A stretch of DNA of 22,317 bases from CAZSHG01 sp964606695 [NCBI: uncultured bacterium] (GCA_964606695.1 CAZSHG010000040.1:1-22317), one strand, 5' to 3'; positions 1 to 9,568 are shown, counted from the first letter of the stretch. Notes: generated from the letters alone by a model not told the origin. A program made the numbers and translations.

Positions 1-2
1 GT

Positions 3-762
3 GCACTGAACCTAATCGATATGCTGTCTATCGGGATCTCGTCGATAAACTGGTCGGCGGAGATAGCCGAGGCGGACGAGCGCGAGGCCGCGGGCGAAGA
101 GCCGAAAAAATCCGCGACCTGGCCGTCGTTACTTATAGGCCTTGTGGTCGGAGTAGGATTATTCGTCCTGTTGCCCATGTTGATTTCCAAACTTTTCGGT
201 TTCGAGAAAGAAGCCTTTCTATTCAATCTGATTGCCGGGCTATTCCGTCTTCTGATTTTCTTCGCCTACTTGATAGGGATAAGTTTCCTGCCGGATATCA
301 AGCGCCTGTTCCAATACCACGGCGCTGAGCATAAGACGATTTTCGCGTTTGAGAAAGGCGTGGATGTTACCGTCGAAAACACGCGCGGGTTTACGACGCA
401 TCATCCGCGATGCGGGACGAGTTTTATAATTATCGTGGCGGGATTGTCGATATTGTTTTTCGCCATAGCGGATTCGCTTATTGCGTCGATTTTCAATTAT
501 ATTCCGCCTATTTTCATTCGTTTTGCAATACATCTTGCGCTCTGGCCTTTGCTTGTGGGGATCTGCTACGAAGCGCTCAAATTTTCCGCGAAAATATCGT
601 TAAAATACGATTGGGCGCGGTTCCTGGTTTGGCCGGGATTATGGGTGCAAGAAATCACTACTTCCGAACCAACCGACGATATGATCGAAGTAGCAATAGC
701 ATCGCTAAAAGCGGCGGTCGGAAACGAATCTGACCAGATAACTGAAATCCCTGGTGATGTTC

Positions 763-773
<11 letters not shown>
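3..773 (+). CDS. DUF1385 family membrane protein (5' end cut by window)
   Basis: This is a multi-pass membrane protein of the DUF1385 family, described as putative metal-dependent enzymes; no reaction is established. The reading frame is open to the window edge: codons from position 3 read ALNLID before the first ATG at 21, and family members normally have an N-terminal 'GGQAVIEGV'-like stretch, so the true start lies upstream. The visible part has an Ala/Glu-rich linker, a hydrophobic pair around residues 35-60 and 65-95 (counting from the ATG at 21), the signature '[14 protein letters not shown]' followed by 'HHPRCGTSF' with conserved His, Glu and Cys, and then further hydrophobic segments. 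The 3' end overlaps the start of prfA by about 11 nt. DUF1385 genes commonly sit beside prfA, rpmE or prmC, which supports the call. Family assignment is confident; function is unknown. Confidence 0.88.
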
Positions 774-1833
<1,060 letters not shown>

Positions 1834-3453
1834 TCAATCTCGATTTTCCAGCGCGACTCGCACTAATTCACTGAAAAGCGGTTCCGGCATTTCCAGCCGA
1901 CTTAGTAATTCCGGATGATACTGTGTCCCGAAGAAGAATGGGTGGTCGGGCAGTTCCATTATCTGCATGATATCGCCCTCCGGTGTGGTTCCGGAAAATA
2001 CAAGCCCTTTTTCTTCGAGCTCGTTGGCGAAAACCGGGTTGACTTCGTAGCGGTGGCGGAATCTTTCGCGAATTTCAGACTTACCGTATATTTTGCGCGT
2101 TCGTGTCTCTTTTTTAACATGAACATTCTGGCCGCCAAGGCGCATGGTTCCGCCTTTTCGAGTGATGTTTTGCTGGGAGGGCAGGATACAAATTACACTA
2201 TTTTCGACCTCGCCGCCGTCCTCGGAGATTTCGGTTGTGTTTGCGCCTTTAATCTCGCATACGTTCCTAGCGTATTCAACCACGGCGAGTTGCATACCGT
2301 AACAGATTCCCAGAAATGGGATTCCCTTTTCGCGGCAATATCGAATGACTTCGATTTTGCCTTCGATACCGCGCGTGCCGAAACCTCCCGGAACGATAAC
2401 GCCGTCCACGCCTTCAAGTGCCTCTTCAGCGTTTGATTTACCGTTCTCGATTCGAGTGGTTTCCAGCCAGTTTATTTTGACCTTGCAGTCGTTGTGCGCA
2501 CCGGCGTGAGTCAGGGCTTCGATTATGGAGGCGTAGCTGTCGTGCAGGCGTGTGTATTTGCCACAGATTGCGATATTTACTGAATGATTCGGTTTTAGAA
2601 TCTTATCGACGAGCTTTCGCCATGTGTTATGATGCGGTGGAGAGTAAATATTTAGTTTCTTGTGGAGGATTTCGGTCAGGCCGTCGTCGTCGTAGCGGAG
2701 TGGAACCTCGTAAACCGTGCGGACGTCCTCGCCGGAGATTACAGCTTCAATCGGGACATTGCAAAATTTAGCTATTTTTTCCTTTATCTGCTGTTCCAGC
2801 GGTTTTTTCGACCGGCCTATTATCACATCCGGGAAGATGCCGCGTTCGTTAAGCAGTTTAACGGATTGTTGGGTTGGTTTCGATTTCTGTTCGCCCACGT
2901 TGGTGGGAAACGGAACATAGGTTAAATGGATGAAAACGACGTTATCTTTGCCTTCCTCCTGGGCGAGTTGTCGGACTGCCTCGATATAAAGCTCGTTTTC
3001 GATATCGCCCACCGTGCCGCCTATTTCGATCATGCAGATGTCTGACCCTTCGTCCTCGGCTATCGCACGAAACCAGGATTTGATTTCGTCCGTAACGTGC
3101 GGGATGAGCTGGACGGTTTTACCGAGATAATCTCCACGCCTTTCCTTATATAGTATAGACTGATAAACCTTGCCCATCGTAAGGTTCCAGTCGAATTTAC
3201 AGGTTACTCCCAGAAACCGTTCGTAGTGGCCGAAATCCATATCGACCTCGCCGCCGTCGTCCAGGACGAAGACCTCGCCGTGTTCGATGGGATTCATCGT
3301 GCCGGGGTCGGTATTCAGGTAACCGTCACATTTTATCGGAATAATACGCAGTTTCGATCCGAGCAGATGTCCAATGGAGGCGGTCGCGATTCCTTTGCCC
3401 AGGCCGCTTAGAACTCCCCCTGTAATAACGATATATTTCGTTTTCCTTGCCAT
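1834..3453 (-). CDS. pyrG: CTP synthase (glutamine-hydrolysing)
   Basis: PyrG makes CTP from UTP, ATP and glutamine, the last step of pyrimidine nucleotide synthesis. Its 539 residues match the family. The N-terminal synthetase domain has the P-loop-like 'SGLGKG' (16-21), 'DPGTMNPIEHGEVFVLDDGGEVDMDFGHYERF' split over residues 49-80, and the UTP-site 'KSKPTQQSVK' (190-199). The class-I glutaminase domain has 'PGGFGTRG' and the triad C384 (in GICYGMQ), H513 and E515 (in QYHPE). A Shine-Dalgarno AGAGGT lies 4 nt before the ATG (complement of 3458-3463). Several motif positions differ from textbook bacterial PyrG: SGLGKG for SSLGKG, KCDGYLN for the usual K-x-DPYLN, and GICYGMQ for GICLGMQ. All catalytic residues I can place are kept, so it should be active. 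Its stop codon abuts that of convergent prfA. Confidence 0.97.
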   Translation of the reverse strand: MARKTKYIVITGGVLSGLGKGIATASIGHLLGSKLRIIPIKCDGYLNTDPGTMNPIEHGEVFVLDDGGEVDMDFGHYERFLGVTCKFDWNLTMGKVYQSILYKERRGDYLGKTVQLIPHVTDEIKSWFRAIAEDEGSDICMIEIGGTVGDIENELYIEAVRQLAQEEGKDNVVFIHLTYVPFPTNVGEQKSKPTQQSVKLLNERGIFPDVIIGRSKKPLEQQIKEKIAKFCNVPIEAVISGEDVRTVYEVPLRYDDDGLTEILHKKLNIYSPPHHNTWRKLVDKILKPNHSVNIAICGKYTRLHDSYASIIEALTHAGAHNDCKVKINWLETTRIENGKSNAEEALEGVDGVIVPGGFGTRGIEGKIEVIRYCREKGIPFLGICYGMQLAVVEYARNVCEIKGANTTEISEDGGEVENSVICILPSQQNITRKGGTMRLGGQNVHVKKETRTRKIYGKSEIRERFRHRYEVNPVFANELEEKGLVFSGTTPEGDIMQIMELPDHPFFFGTQYHPELLSRLEMPEPLFSELVRVALENRD

Positions 3454-3457
3454 TTCG

Positions 3458-3463
3458 ACCTCT
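3458..3463 (-). promoter_or_regulatory. Ribosome binding site of pyrG
   Basis: The minus strand reads AGAGGT four bases before the pyrG ATG. This supports the start at 3453. Confidence 0.65.
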
Positions 3464-3682
3464 GGTTTTTCGGTTTTTTTAAAGATAATGAATACAAGCC
3501 GATATTAAAAGAAAGAAAAAAAATCCTCGATAATCTTGAAATTCCAATCTTTAAAAATTCGGTTACAAGGGTTTTTCTAATCTCTCTAAATTGTTACCAA
3601 GAAATTAGATACAGGACTTTGTTCCCCAATGCCAATCCTGAATATCCGGCGACTCATTGCTTTTATCCGGCTAAGTCAGCGC
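3464..3682. other. Divergent intergenic region, pyrG / P-loop gene
   Basis: This AT-rich stretch separates divergent pyrG and the gene at 3749. It holds poly-A/T runs (3464-3480 and 3511-3523) that fall in the pyrG leader. I see no convincing ORF. I could not place a clear pyrG promoter: candidates on the minus strand have weak -35 boxes. I do not see a GGGC initiation site of the kind used for pyrG reiterative-transcription control in Bacillus. Confidence 0.4.
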
Positions 3683-3712
3683 TTGACAATGAAAAAATAT
3701 GGCGTTTATTGT
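3683..3712 (+). promoter_or_regulatory. Putative sigma-70 promoter for the 3749-6647 gene group
   Basis: A consensus -35 TTGACA lies at 3683-3688. Candidate -10 boxes at normal spacing are only moderate: TTTATT at 3705 (16-nt spacer) or TATTGT at 3707 (18-nt spacer). A better TATATT at 3712-3717 is 23 nt away, which is too far. It is the only good -35 before the gene, about 40 nt upstream of the chosen start. Confidence 0.45.
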
Positions 3713-3748
3713 ATATTGATAGTTGACCCCAATGATCGAGGAGAGACA

Positions 3749-4474
3749 ATGAAAAAAGAGACATTCGATATATTGATGTTACACGGACGCCCCGCCTCGG
3801 GAAAATCGGAGATAATTGATTATCTTAAAAATACTCCAGCGCCGAAAAGAACGCACCGCTTTCATATAGATAGGTTCGAGGAAATCGACGATTTTCCGAT
3901 GCTCTGGACGTGGTTCGAGGAGGACGATATTCTCGAAAAAATGGGTAAACCGCGCCTGCATACGACATCGGACGGATTTTTCAAAGAGCTGTATATGTGG
4001 GACCTGCTGATTGAACGAATTAATATTGAATATTCAAAAAGGATCCGGGACGAGAAAGACTACCATGATTTCTATACTACTATTATAGAGTTTTCGCGGG
4101 GCACAGAGCACGGCGGTTATACTTACGCCTACAAACACCTTTCCGAGGAAATTCTTAAACGCGCCGCAATATTATTCATCGACGTCAGCTTCGAGGAATC
4201 GCTCAGGAAAAACCGGAAGAGATTCAATCCTGATAGACCCGATAGTATTCTGGAACACGGTCTCGATGACGATAAACTCGAAGCAATGTATAAAGAAGTC
4301 GATTGGGAAGAATTCACATCTGGAGATCCCGATTATATCGAAGTTAGAGGAATTCGTATGCCCTATGTTACTTTTCCCAACGACGACGACGTTACAACGC
4401 CACGCGACGAAGCACTCGGCAAGAGGCTCGAAGAATATCTCGGCAGACTCTGGGAGAACTATAGGAAGAGATGA
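3749..4474 (+). CDS. Uncharacterised P-loop NTPase / kinase-like protein
   Basis: I do not recognise a named family. With the start at 3749 it is a soluble protein of 241 residues. Near the N-terminus is a Walker A motif, HGRPASGKS (G13 to S20, Lys19), after a hydrophobic strand (FDILML), as in small-molecule kinases. A 'RFHIDRFEEIDDF' segment follows and could hold acidic catalytic residues. Later, 'AAILFIDVSFEESLRKNRKRF' (split over a strand and helix) looks like a kinase LID or Walker B-like region. The C-terminus is highly charged. The frame extends up to 3629, but ATG 3749 is preferred because GAGGAGAG (3738-3745) precedes it and the Walker A motif then falls at the usual position. The 3' end nearly touches the adenosine-specific-kinase family gene, so the two are probably co-transcribed. 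A nucleoside or metabolite kinase role is inference only. Confidence 0.8.
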   Translation: MKKETFDILMLHGRPASGKSEIIDYLKNTPAPKRTHRFHIDRFEEIDDFPMLWTWFEEDDILEKMGKPRLHTTSDGFFKELYMWDLLIERINIEYSKRIRDEKDYHDFYTTIIEFSRGTEHGGYTYAYKHLSEEILKRAAILFIDVSFEESLRKNRKRFNPDRPDSILEHGLDDDKLEAMYKEVDWEEFTSGDPDYIEVRGIRMPYVTFPNDDDVTTPRDEALGKRLEEYLGRLWENYRKR

Positions 4475-4482
4475 GGTTTGAT

Positions 4483-4971
4483 ATGAATCTGGAAACGGTA
4501 AAACTCGAATTCCCGGAAGGGACGAATATTATCCTCGGGCAATCGCATTTCATCAAGACCGTCGAGGATTTATACGAGGCGATGATGAATTCCGCGCCTA
4601 ATCCGAAATTTGGTTTAGCGTTCTCGGAAGCTTCTGGCGCTAAACTTGTGCGCCACATTGGCACCGACCCTGAACTGGAGGAACTCGCCTCGAAAAATCT
4701 ATTTCGCGTTTCCGCAGGCCACTGTTTTCTGATTATAATGCGCGATATTTTCCCGATAAACGTGCTTAACGCAATTCAAGCGGTGCCCGAAGTCTGCAAT
4801 ATTTTCTGCGCGACGGCCAATCCTGTGGAGGTTGTTGTGGCAAGGCAAGAAACCGCCGGCGCTATACTTGGAGTATTCGACGGGCAGTCGCCTGTAGGAA
4901 TCGAGGACGACGAGGGCATCGCCTGGCGAACGGAAATAGTCCGCCGTTTTGGATACAAAACCGCTGGCTGA
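4483..4971 (+). CDS. Adenosine-specific kinase family protein (PF04008-like)
   Basis: This 162-residue protein matches what I recall of the small conserved family called 'adenosine specific kinase', common in archaea and anaerobic or thermophilic bacteria. The recognisable core runs 'NIILGQSHFIKTVEDLYEA', then 'KFGLAFSEASGAKLVR', 'FPINVLNAIQAVPEVCNIF' and 'CATANPVEVVVA', ending 'GVFDGQSPVGIE'. The name rests on limited structural work and the physiological reaction is uncertain. An upstream in-frame ATG at 4471 would overlap the previous stop (ATGA), but 4483 is favoured: GAGG at 4473-4476 gives a proper ribosome site and family members start near this Met. It follows the P-loop gene by 8 nt and precedes the membrane protein by 32 nt, so all three probably form one transcript. 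Confidence 0.87.
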   Translation: MNLETVKLEFPEGTNIILGQSHFIKTVEDLYEAMMNSAPNPKFGLAFSEASGAKLVRHIGTDPELEELASKNLFRVSAGHCFLIIMRDIFPINVLNAIQAVPEVCNIFCATANPVEVVVARQETAGAILGVFDGQSPVGIEDDEGIAWRTEIVRRFGYKTAG

Positions 4972-5003
4972 CAGTCGCGGGGCAACTCGAAAATGACGAA
5001 AAC

Positions 5004-6647
5004 ATGAAATCTCCGTGGACTAAAAAGGGGGAAATCGCGGCGGTTCTGCTTCTACTCGTCATATCCTTCGCGCTTTATAAACCCCTTTTTTTCATCGGTG
5101 AGGATATATCGCTGATAACGACTTCGGAAGATCTCGACAATTTCGAGGTTTTTCGACGAATTTGGGGACAAAGCCTTATAGGCGAAAGTGGCTCGGGAGG
5201 ATTATATCGGCCTCTGGCACTCCTGAGTTATCATATAGAGAGAACTGTTTGGGGATTGAAACCCGGGGGATATTATTTTGTAAATATATTCCTGAACACC
5301 ATTTGTGTGTTATTTCTCTTTTACATCGCCCTCGAATTATTTAAAGAACCGATTTATGCGTTGTTGACGGCATTGCTTTTTTTGTTTCATCCCGCACATC
5401 CCGCGACCATTTACTGGATAAGCGCCCGCGCGGATTTGCTCTGCACAGCGTTTTATCTTGCGGGACTGTTTCTTTCCATTCGATATGTTCTCAAGCCAGA
5501 AAACTCGTATTTAGTGTTTGGGGGAATATCATTCTTAATCGCGATTTTCAGCAAGGAGATGGCGATTTCCGCGCCGGTGGTCGCACCGATAATCGCCTAT
5601 GCGATTGCAGATAAAAGGGAAAAGAAACCGCTTATTGCCGTTTTCCTGGTTTCATTTGTTCCTATCTTAATCTATGTAGCCATTCGTATTTCGGTTCTTG
5701 GACCGCAATTGGCAACGGACGAATCGTATTACCTGCCATCGTTCGGATATTTTTTCATAAATATAGCGAAAGCGGTCGGATTCCTCCTGGTTCCCTTTGG
5801 ACACAGCGCGGCCGAACGATTTCTTTTCGCCAATAAGTCGATTTTTCTCGCGATAACAGTGCTGGTAGTCGCTTTTTTCATCGGGGGATTATTCTTATTA
5901 TCGAAAAGGGATAGACGTATTCCGCTACTGTTAATCGCGCCCGCGATCTCGATTATACCGGTCATCGGAATGACGATGCGGTGGCAAATATATCTACCAT
6001 CATCGTTAATGGTGCTTTTCATCGTTTATTTGCTTTCCCGGATAATGAAACGACCACATACCATAGCCGTCTATTCCATTTTTCTGCTACTTTTCGGCGC
6101 CGGTTTTTTCGCGCTTCGCTGGAGAATGGTCAAAAGTTCCCGTTTAGCGAGGGAACTTGTCGATAAGGGAAAGGCAGTCCTCGAAGAAAACAATGACGCT
6201 GGGAGTTTCGTTTTCTTTCTGCTTCCATCGAAGATTTATCGTAGCGCGACATACACGAACGGATTCGTGCCTACATTGCAGAGAATTGCTGGCGACGACC
6301 GATTTATACTCGAGATGTTGCCGTCGGTTCATTACGGCGATTATCACAGTTGCAAATACGAAATGGACGGCGAGTTTTTAATAGCAAGTTTCGATTCGTC
6401 GGATGATTATATCGCCCCGCGTGTCAGGAGTTATCTTATAGGCGAGGAAAAATTTTCGCCCGAGGAGAAAATAACGACCCAGGACGGCCTGGAATTAGAA
6501 ATCCGGGCTATGAACGAGTTAGGCAGGATATCGAAGGCAACGTTAGATTTACGACAGGAAATTTTCCCTGAAGATTCGCGGGCGTTTATTTTCGCGGATA
6601 AAGAATGGAAGCGGTTGCATTTTCCCGACAAATCTGAGAATGAGTAA
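5004..6647 (+). CDS. TMTC-like GT-C type polytopic membrane glycosyltransferase (probable)
   Basis: This 547-residue integral membrane protein has about ten or more hydrophobic segments between residues 8 and 375, then a soluble C-terminal region of about 170 residues. The N-terminal half follows the pattern of TMTC/PMT-like GT-C glycosyltransferases: an acidic first outer loop (GEDISLITTSEDL), 'YRPLALLSYHIE', 'VWGLKPGGYYFVNI', 'HPAHPATIYWISARADLL' and 'FSKEMAISAPV'. Such enzymes transfer sugars from lipid carriers to acceptors outside the membrane. The acidic pair of the first loop is weaker than the usual DD/DE, and no TPR repeats follow, unlike eukaryotic TMTC proteins. The substrate cannot be told. 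It probably ends the transcript that starts with the P-loop gene, since a strong terminator follows 12 nt after the stop codon. Confidence 0.75.
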   Translation: MKSPWTKKGEIAAVLLLLVISFALYKPLFFIGEDISLITTSEDLDNFEVFRRIWGQSLIGESGSGGLYRPLALLSYHIERTVWGLKPGGYYFVNIFLNTICVLFLFYIALELFKEPIYALLTALLFLFHPAHPATIYWISARADLLCTAFYLAGLFLSIRYVLKPENSYLVFGGISFLIAIFSKEMAISAPVVAPIIAYAIADKREKKPLIAVFLVSFVPILIYVAIRISVLGPQLATDESYYLPSFGYFFINIAKAVGFLLVPFGHSAAERFLFANKSIFLAITVLVVAFFIGGLFLLSKRDRRIPLLLIAPAISIIPVIGMTMRWQIYLPSSLMVLFIVYLLSRIMKRPHTIAVYSIFLLLFGAGFFALRWRMVKSSRLARELVDKGKAVLEENNDAGSFVFFLLPSKIYRSATYTNGFVPTLQRIAGDDRFILEMLPSVHYGDYHSCKYEMDGEFLIASFDSSDDYIAPRVRSYLIGEEKFSPEEKITTQDGLELEIRAMNELGRISKATLDLRQEIFPEDSRAFIFADKEWKRLHFPDKSENE

Positions 6648-6659
6648 TTTTATTTAACG

Positions 6660-6680
6660 GCAAACATTTGTTTGCTTTTT
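6660..6680 (+). terminator. Intrinsic terminator after the membrane protein gene
   Basis: GCAAAC (6660-6665) and GTTTGC (6670-6675) form a 6-bp stem with a 4-nt ATTT loop, closely followed by TTTTT. Extra A-T pairing can extend the stem to 7 bp with a 2-nt loop. It separates the upstream gene group from the helicase gene. Confidence 0.75.
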
Positions 6681-6683
6681 CCC

Positions 6684-6712
6684 TTGTGTTTTCCCTTATT
6701 AGAGATTATTAT
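6684..6712 (+). promoter_or_regulatory. Putative sigma-70 promoter of the DinG-type gene
   Basis: A -35-like TTGTGT (6684-6689) and a -10-like TATTAT (6707-6712) are separated by exactly 17 nt, immediately downstream of the terminator. The predicted start of transcription (about 6719) is within a few bases of the ATG at 6721. Confidence 0.5.
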
Positions 6713-6720
6713 ATTTAATT

Positions 6721-9537
6721 ATGAATCCGCTTGGTGAAAAAGAAATTATCGCTCTTGATTTTGAGACTACCGGCCTCGATCCTAGTTTCGCGGGTATAAT
6801 TGAGATCGGGGCGCATCTTTATATCGATGGCGAGATTGCAGATAGTCTGGAAAAGCTGGTAAACCCGGGCATGTCAATTCCCTACAATATTCAACGGTTG
6901 ACCGGTATCGACGAAACCATGATTCGTGGCGCTATCGATGAGAAATCGGCTTTAGAGGAACTTGTAGATTTCGTTGGCGGTCGTCCTATACTGGGGCAGA
7001 ATATCAATTTCGATATCGACTTCTTCACCACGCGGTGCGTCAAACACGACTTGCCGGTATGGTCAGAAAAGCGAATCGACACGAAACCCGTCGCTAACCT
7101 TCTGTATCCTCGAATCAGGGGTTACGGCCTATCCAGCCTTGCCAGGCTTTTCAATATCAATATGGACTCGCCGCACCGTGCCGGTTGCGACGCTGAGACG
7201 TCTTTCGAGGTCGCGGTGAGATTGTGGCAGAAATTACTGTCGCTGGACGACTCATTCTTCCAGCTAATTTACCAGATTGGACGTTCGAGCGGCGATATGC
7301 TACTTGTGAACTGGTTGTCCGCGGCGAAAGAATCCGGCAATATAGGTAAAATGGTCGCCCCCGAAATAAGTGATTCGATGGTCAGCCGTTTCGACAACGT
7401 GATCGGCAATCCTGCGGAACCTACTGAATGCACGATGACCGAAGACGACGTTATAGGATTTCTCGGCCCCGAATCGCCTCTCAGGGACATTATTGAAGGA
7501 TTCGCGGTGCGCGACGTCCAGATTGAAATGGGACAGGCAGTTCTGGATAGTCTTGAATATGACCTTACATTGGTAGCCGAGGCAGGCACAGGCACCGGTA
7601 AATCTTTCGCCTATTTACTGCCGTCCATTGTTTTCGCAGGAAAAAAGGGAACTAAGGTAGTCGTATCGACCAGAACGAAGAACCTTCAGGAACAGTTATT
7701 CTATAAAGATTTACCGTCGCTGAGGGAAGCTCTGGATTTCGAGTTTCGAAGCGTGCTTTTGAAAGGCCGGGGGAATTATCTTTGTCTTCAGCGGTTTCAT
7801 CGGCTTGTTTCCGATTACACCTCCTTGCGTTATGACGAACGAGTAATGCTTGCTCGATTGGTAGTATGGGCAGGGGAAACCGAATCCGGGGACGTTTCGG
7901 AAGCTAATTCCTTTTATCTGAGAAATTATTTATCGCTTTGGGCGAAGGTTCGAAGCGAGGGGCCAACCTGTCTGGGCAATAGGTGTCCCCACCGGAAAAA
8001 ATGTTTCGTGCAGAAAGCGCGATCGGCGGTGGTAGATGCTCAGGTTGTTGTCGTCAATCATTCCCTATTATTCGCTGAGATGGCTGATTCCTCGGTGCTG
8101 GGCGAATACGATCACGTTATCATCGACGAGGCGCACGATCTTGAAGAAGTCGCCGCCGAACATTTTGGAGACAGGATAACGACCTGGAATTTCACGATCC
8201 CGTTAGCGGAATTACAACAGGACAGCGTCGTTACCAGAGGACATCTGCCGGATTTGTTACAAAGGTTCGGTGCAAATTTCGAGATTCCAGAAGAATTCCA
8301 GACGACCTATACTATAGTAACATCCGGAGTCACAACTCTTCGCGGTCTTGTCGAAAATTTATTTACCGAAATCACCAACAAACTCGACCTTCATTATGAA
8401 TGGAGAAACTCCCATTATAGCCTCAATCAAAGGTTTTTTTCCGGAGAAGACGTTTTCGAATCCTGTAAAAATTCCGTTAAACGAGTTATCGACGCCACTG
8501 CGCGTTTTTGCGATGATCTGGGGATGCTTTTATCGTTCCTTCCAATTGAGGATGATGAGGAGTTAGACAGGTTTTCTCGTGAAATAGCCGGGCAGATGGT
8601 TAAATTAGCGGAAGCCAATGAAGCACTGAAATTTATGATTAATCCCACCGATCCCGACGCGGTTTATTGGTGGGAATCTCCTAACAGACAGGATTCCGTG
8701 GATTCGGTGATGTGTTGGGCACCTCTGGATGTAGCCGAGCGGATGTTTGAAGTTCTCCATTCGCAAAAACGATCCTGCGTGCTGACCAGCGCAACCATGT
8801 CCGTAGCGAACGATTTCGAATATATCAAACACAGACTCGGTCTCGACTTGATAGACCCGGATCGTGTAATCACACTGCAATTAGGAAGTCCATACGATTT
8901 TCAATCTCAGCTTCTCGTTTTATTTCCGGATTTCATTCCCGATCCAAACGACAATCGCTATATACCGATTCTATCGGATTTGATAGCCAGAACCAGTTCA
9001 GAAACACACGCGGGAAGTCTGGCTCTTTTTACGAGTTATCGAATGCTCAAACAGGTCTATTCGAACCTCGAACCTACTCTCGCCGAGGAGGGTATCCTGG
9101 TTCTGGCTCAGGGGATCAGCGGCGGAAGAAGCCAATTAACCCAACAGTTCACGGACGATAGAGAATCGGTTTTGCTTGGGACGGCATCGTTCTGGCAAGG
9201 CGTGGATGTCCGCGGGGAATCATTGCAACTTCTCTATTTGACTAAACTGCCTTTTTCGGTGCCAACCGATCCATATTTCGCCGCACAATCCGAACGAATA
9301 CAACGGGGCGGGGGCGATCCATTCCGGGAATACGCCGTCCCGCTTGCAGTTATCAAGTTCCGACAGGGCATCGGCAGGCTTATCCGCGGCGAAGAAGACG
9401 TTGGAGTGCTCATTCTATGCGATAGGCGAGTTGGCACCCGATTCTACGGTCGCGCTTTCACGGATTCTCTTCCGGGGGATTTCGAACGGGTGGCTACTCT
9501 TCAAGAACTTATTTCTAAAATTATCAGATTTATTTAA
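6721..9537 (+). CDS. dinG: DinG-type ATP-dependent helicase with N-terminal DEDDh 3'-5' exonuclease domain
   Basis: This 938-residue fusion has the layout of Bacillus-type DinG. Residues 1-175 are a DnaQ-like exonuclease with all catalytic motifs: D13-F-E15-TTG (Exo I), D98 in GQNINFDIDF (Exo II), and H152-x4-D157 (Exo III). The XPD/DinG superfamily-2 helicase follows, with Walker A AGTGTGKS (K294), DEAH box D469-E-A-H472, 'TSATMS', and motif VI Q882GIGRLIR889. Four cysteines, C355 (in GRGNYLC), C417, C422 and C428, have the C-x4-C-x5-C spacing of the E. coli DinG [4Fe-4S] cluster. Both halves therefore look catalytically intact, suggesting coupled unwinding and 3'-5' degradation in DNA repair or R-loop removal. 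No Shine-Dalgarno precedes the ATG. The start is fixed by the Exo I motif lying at the normal distance. Confidence 0.95.
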   Translation: MNPLGEKEIIALDFETTGLDPSFAGIIEIGAHLYIDGEIADSLEKLVNPGMSIPYNIQRLTGIDETMIRGAIDEKSALEELVDFVGGRPILGQNINFDIDFFTTRCVKHDLPVWSEKRIDTKPVANLLYPRIRGYGLSSLARLFNINMDSPHRAGCDAETSFEVAVRLWQKLLSLDDSFFQLIYQIGRSSGDMLLVNWLSAAKESGNIGKMVAPEISDSMVSRFDNVIGNPAEPTECTMTEDDVIGFLGPESPLRDIIEGFAVRDVQIEMGQAVLDSLEYDLTLVAEAGTGTGKSFAYLLPSIVFAGKKGTKVVVSTRTKNLQEQLFYKDLPSLREALDFEFRSVLLKGRGNYLCLQRFHRLVSDYTSLRYDERVMLARLVVWAGETESGDVSEANSFYLRNYLSLWAKVRSEGPTCLGNRCPHRKKCFVQKARSAVVDAQVVVVNHSLLFAEMADSSVLGEYDHVIIDEAHDLEEVAAEHFGDRITTWNFTIPLAELQQDSVVTRGHLPDLLQRFGANFEIPEEFQTTYTIVTSGVTTLRGLVENLFTEITNKLDLHYEWRNSHYSLNQRFFSGEDVFESCKNSVKRVIDATARFCDDLGMLLSFLPIEDDEELDRFSREIAGQMVKLAEANEALKFMINPTDPDAVYWWESPNRQDSVDSVMCWAPLDVAERMFEVLHSQKRSCVLTSATMSVANDFEYIKHRLGLDLIDPDRVITLQLGSPYDFQSQLLVLFPDFIPDPNDNRYIPILSDLIARTSSETHAGSLALFTSYRMLKQVYSNLEPTLAEEGILVLAQGISGGRSQLTQQFTDDRESVLLGTASFWQGVDVRGESLQLLYLTKLPFSVPTDPYFAAQSERIQRGGGDPFREYAVPLAVIKFRQGIGRLIRGEEDVGVLILCDRRVGTRFYGRAFTDSLPGDFERVATLQELISKIIRFI

Positions 9538-9568
9538 TTAATTCCCGCTAATATCGCGGCGCAAATCC

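Noticed and set aside
1915-2436. 173-codon open frame on the plus strand
   Set aside because: It lies entirely antisense to pyrG, has no family resemblance, and reads as a shadow of a well-supported gene. Other long antisense frames (846-1241, 12939-13466, 15589-15927) were dropped for the same reason.
3629-3748. Longer N-terminus of the P-loop protein
   Set aside because: The upstream in-frame ATGs would place the promoter -35 inside the gene. ATG 3749 has a purine-rich ribosome site and puts the Walker A motif at residue 13.
4962-4980. A third copy of the hairpin family at the end of the adenosine-specific-kinase gene
   Set aside because: CCGCTGGCTGACAGTCGCGG shares short words with the tandem hairpins, but it has no long loop and no 19-20 nt arms. 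It is mostly coding sequence, so the similarity is probably chance.
5079-5092. Phase-variable homopolymer tract (C4T7) near the start of the membrane protein gene
   Set aside because: A run of seven T is short, and the frame is intact with normal downstream motifs.
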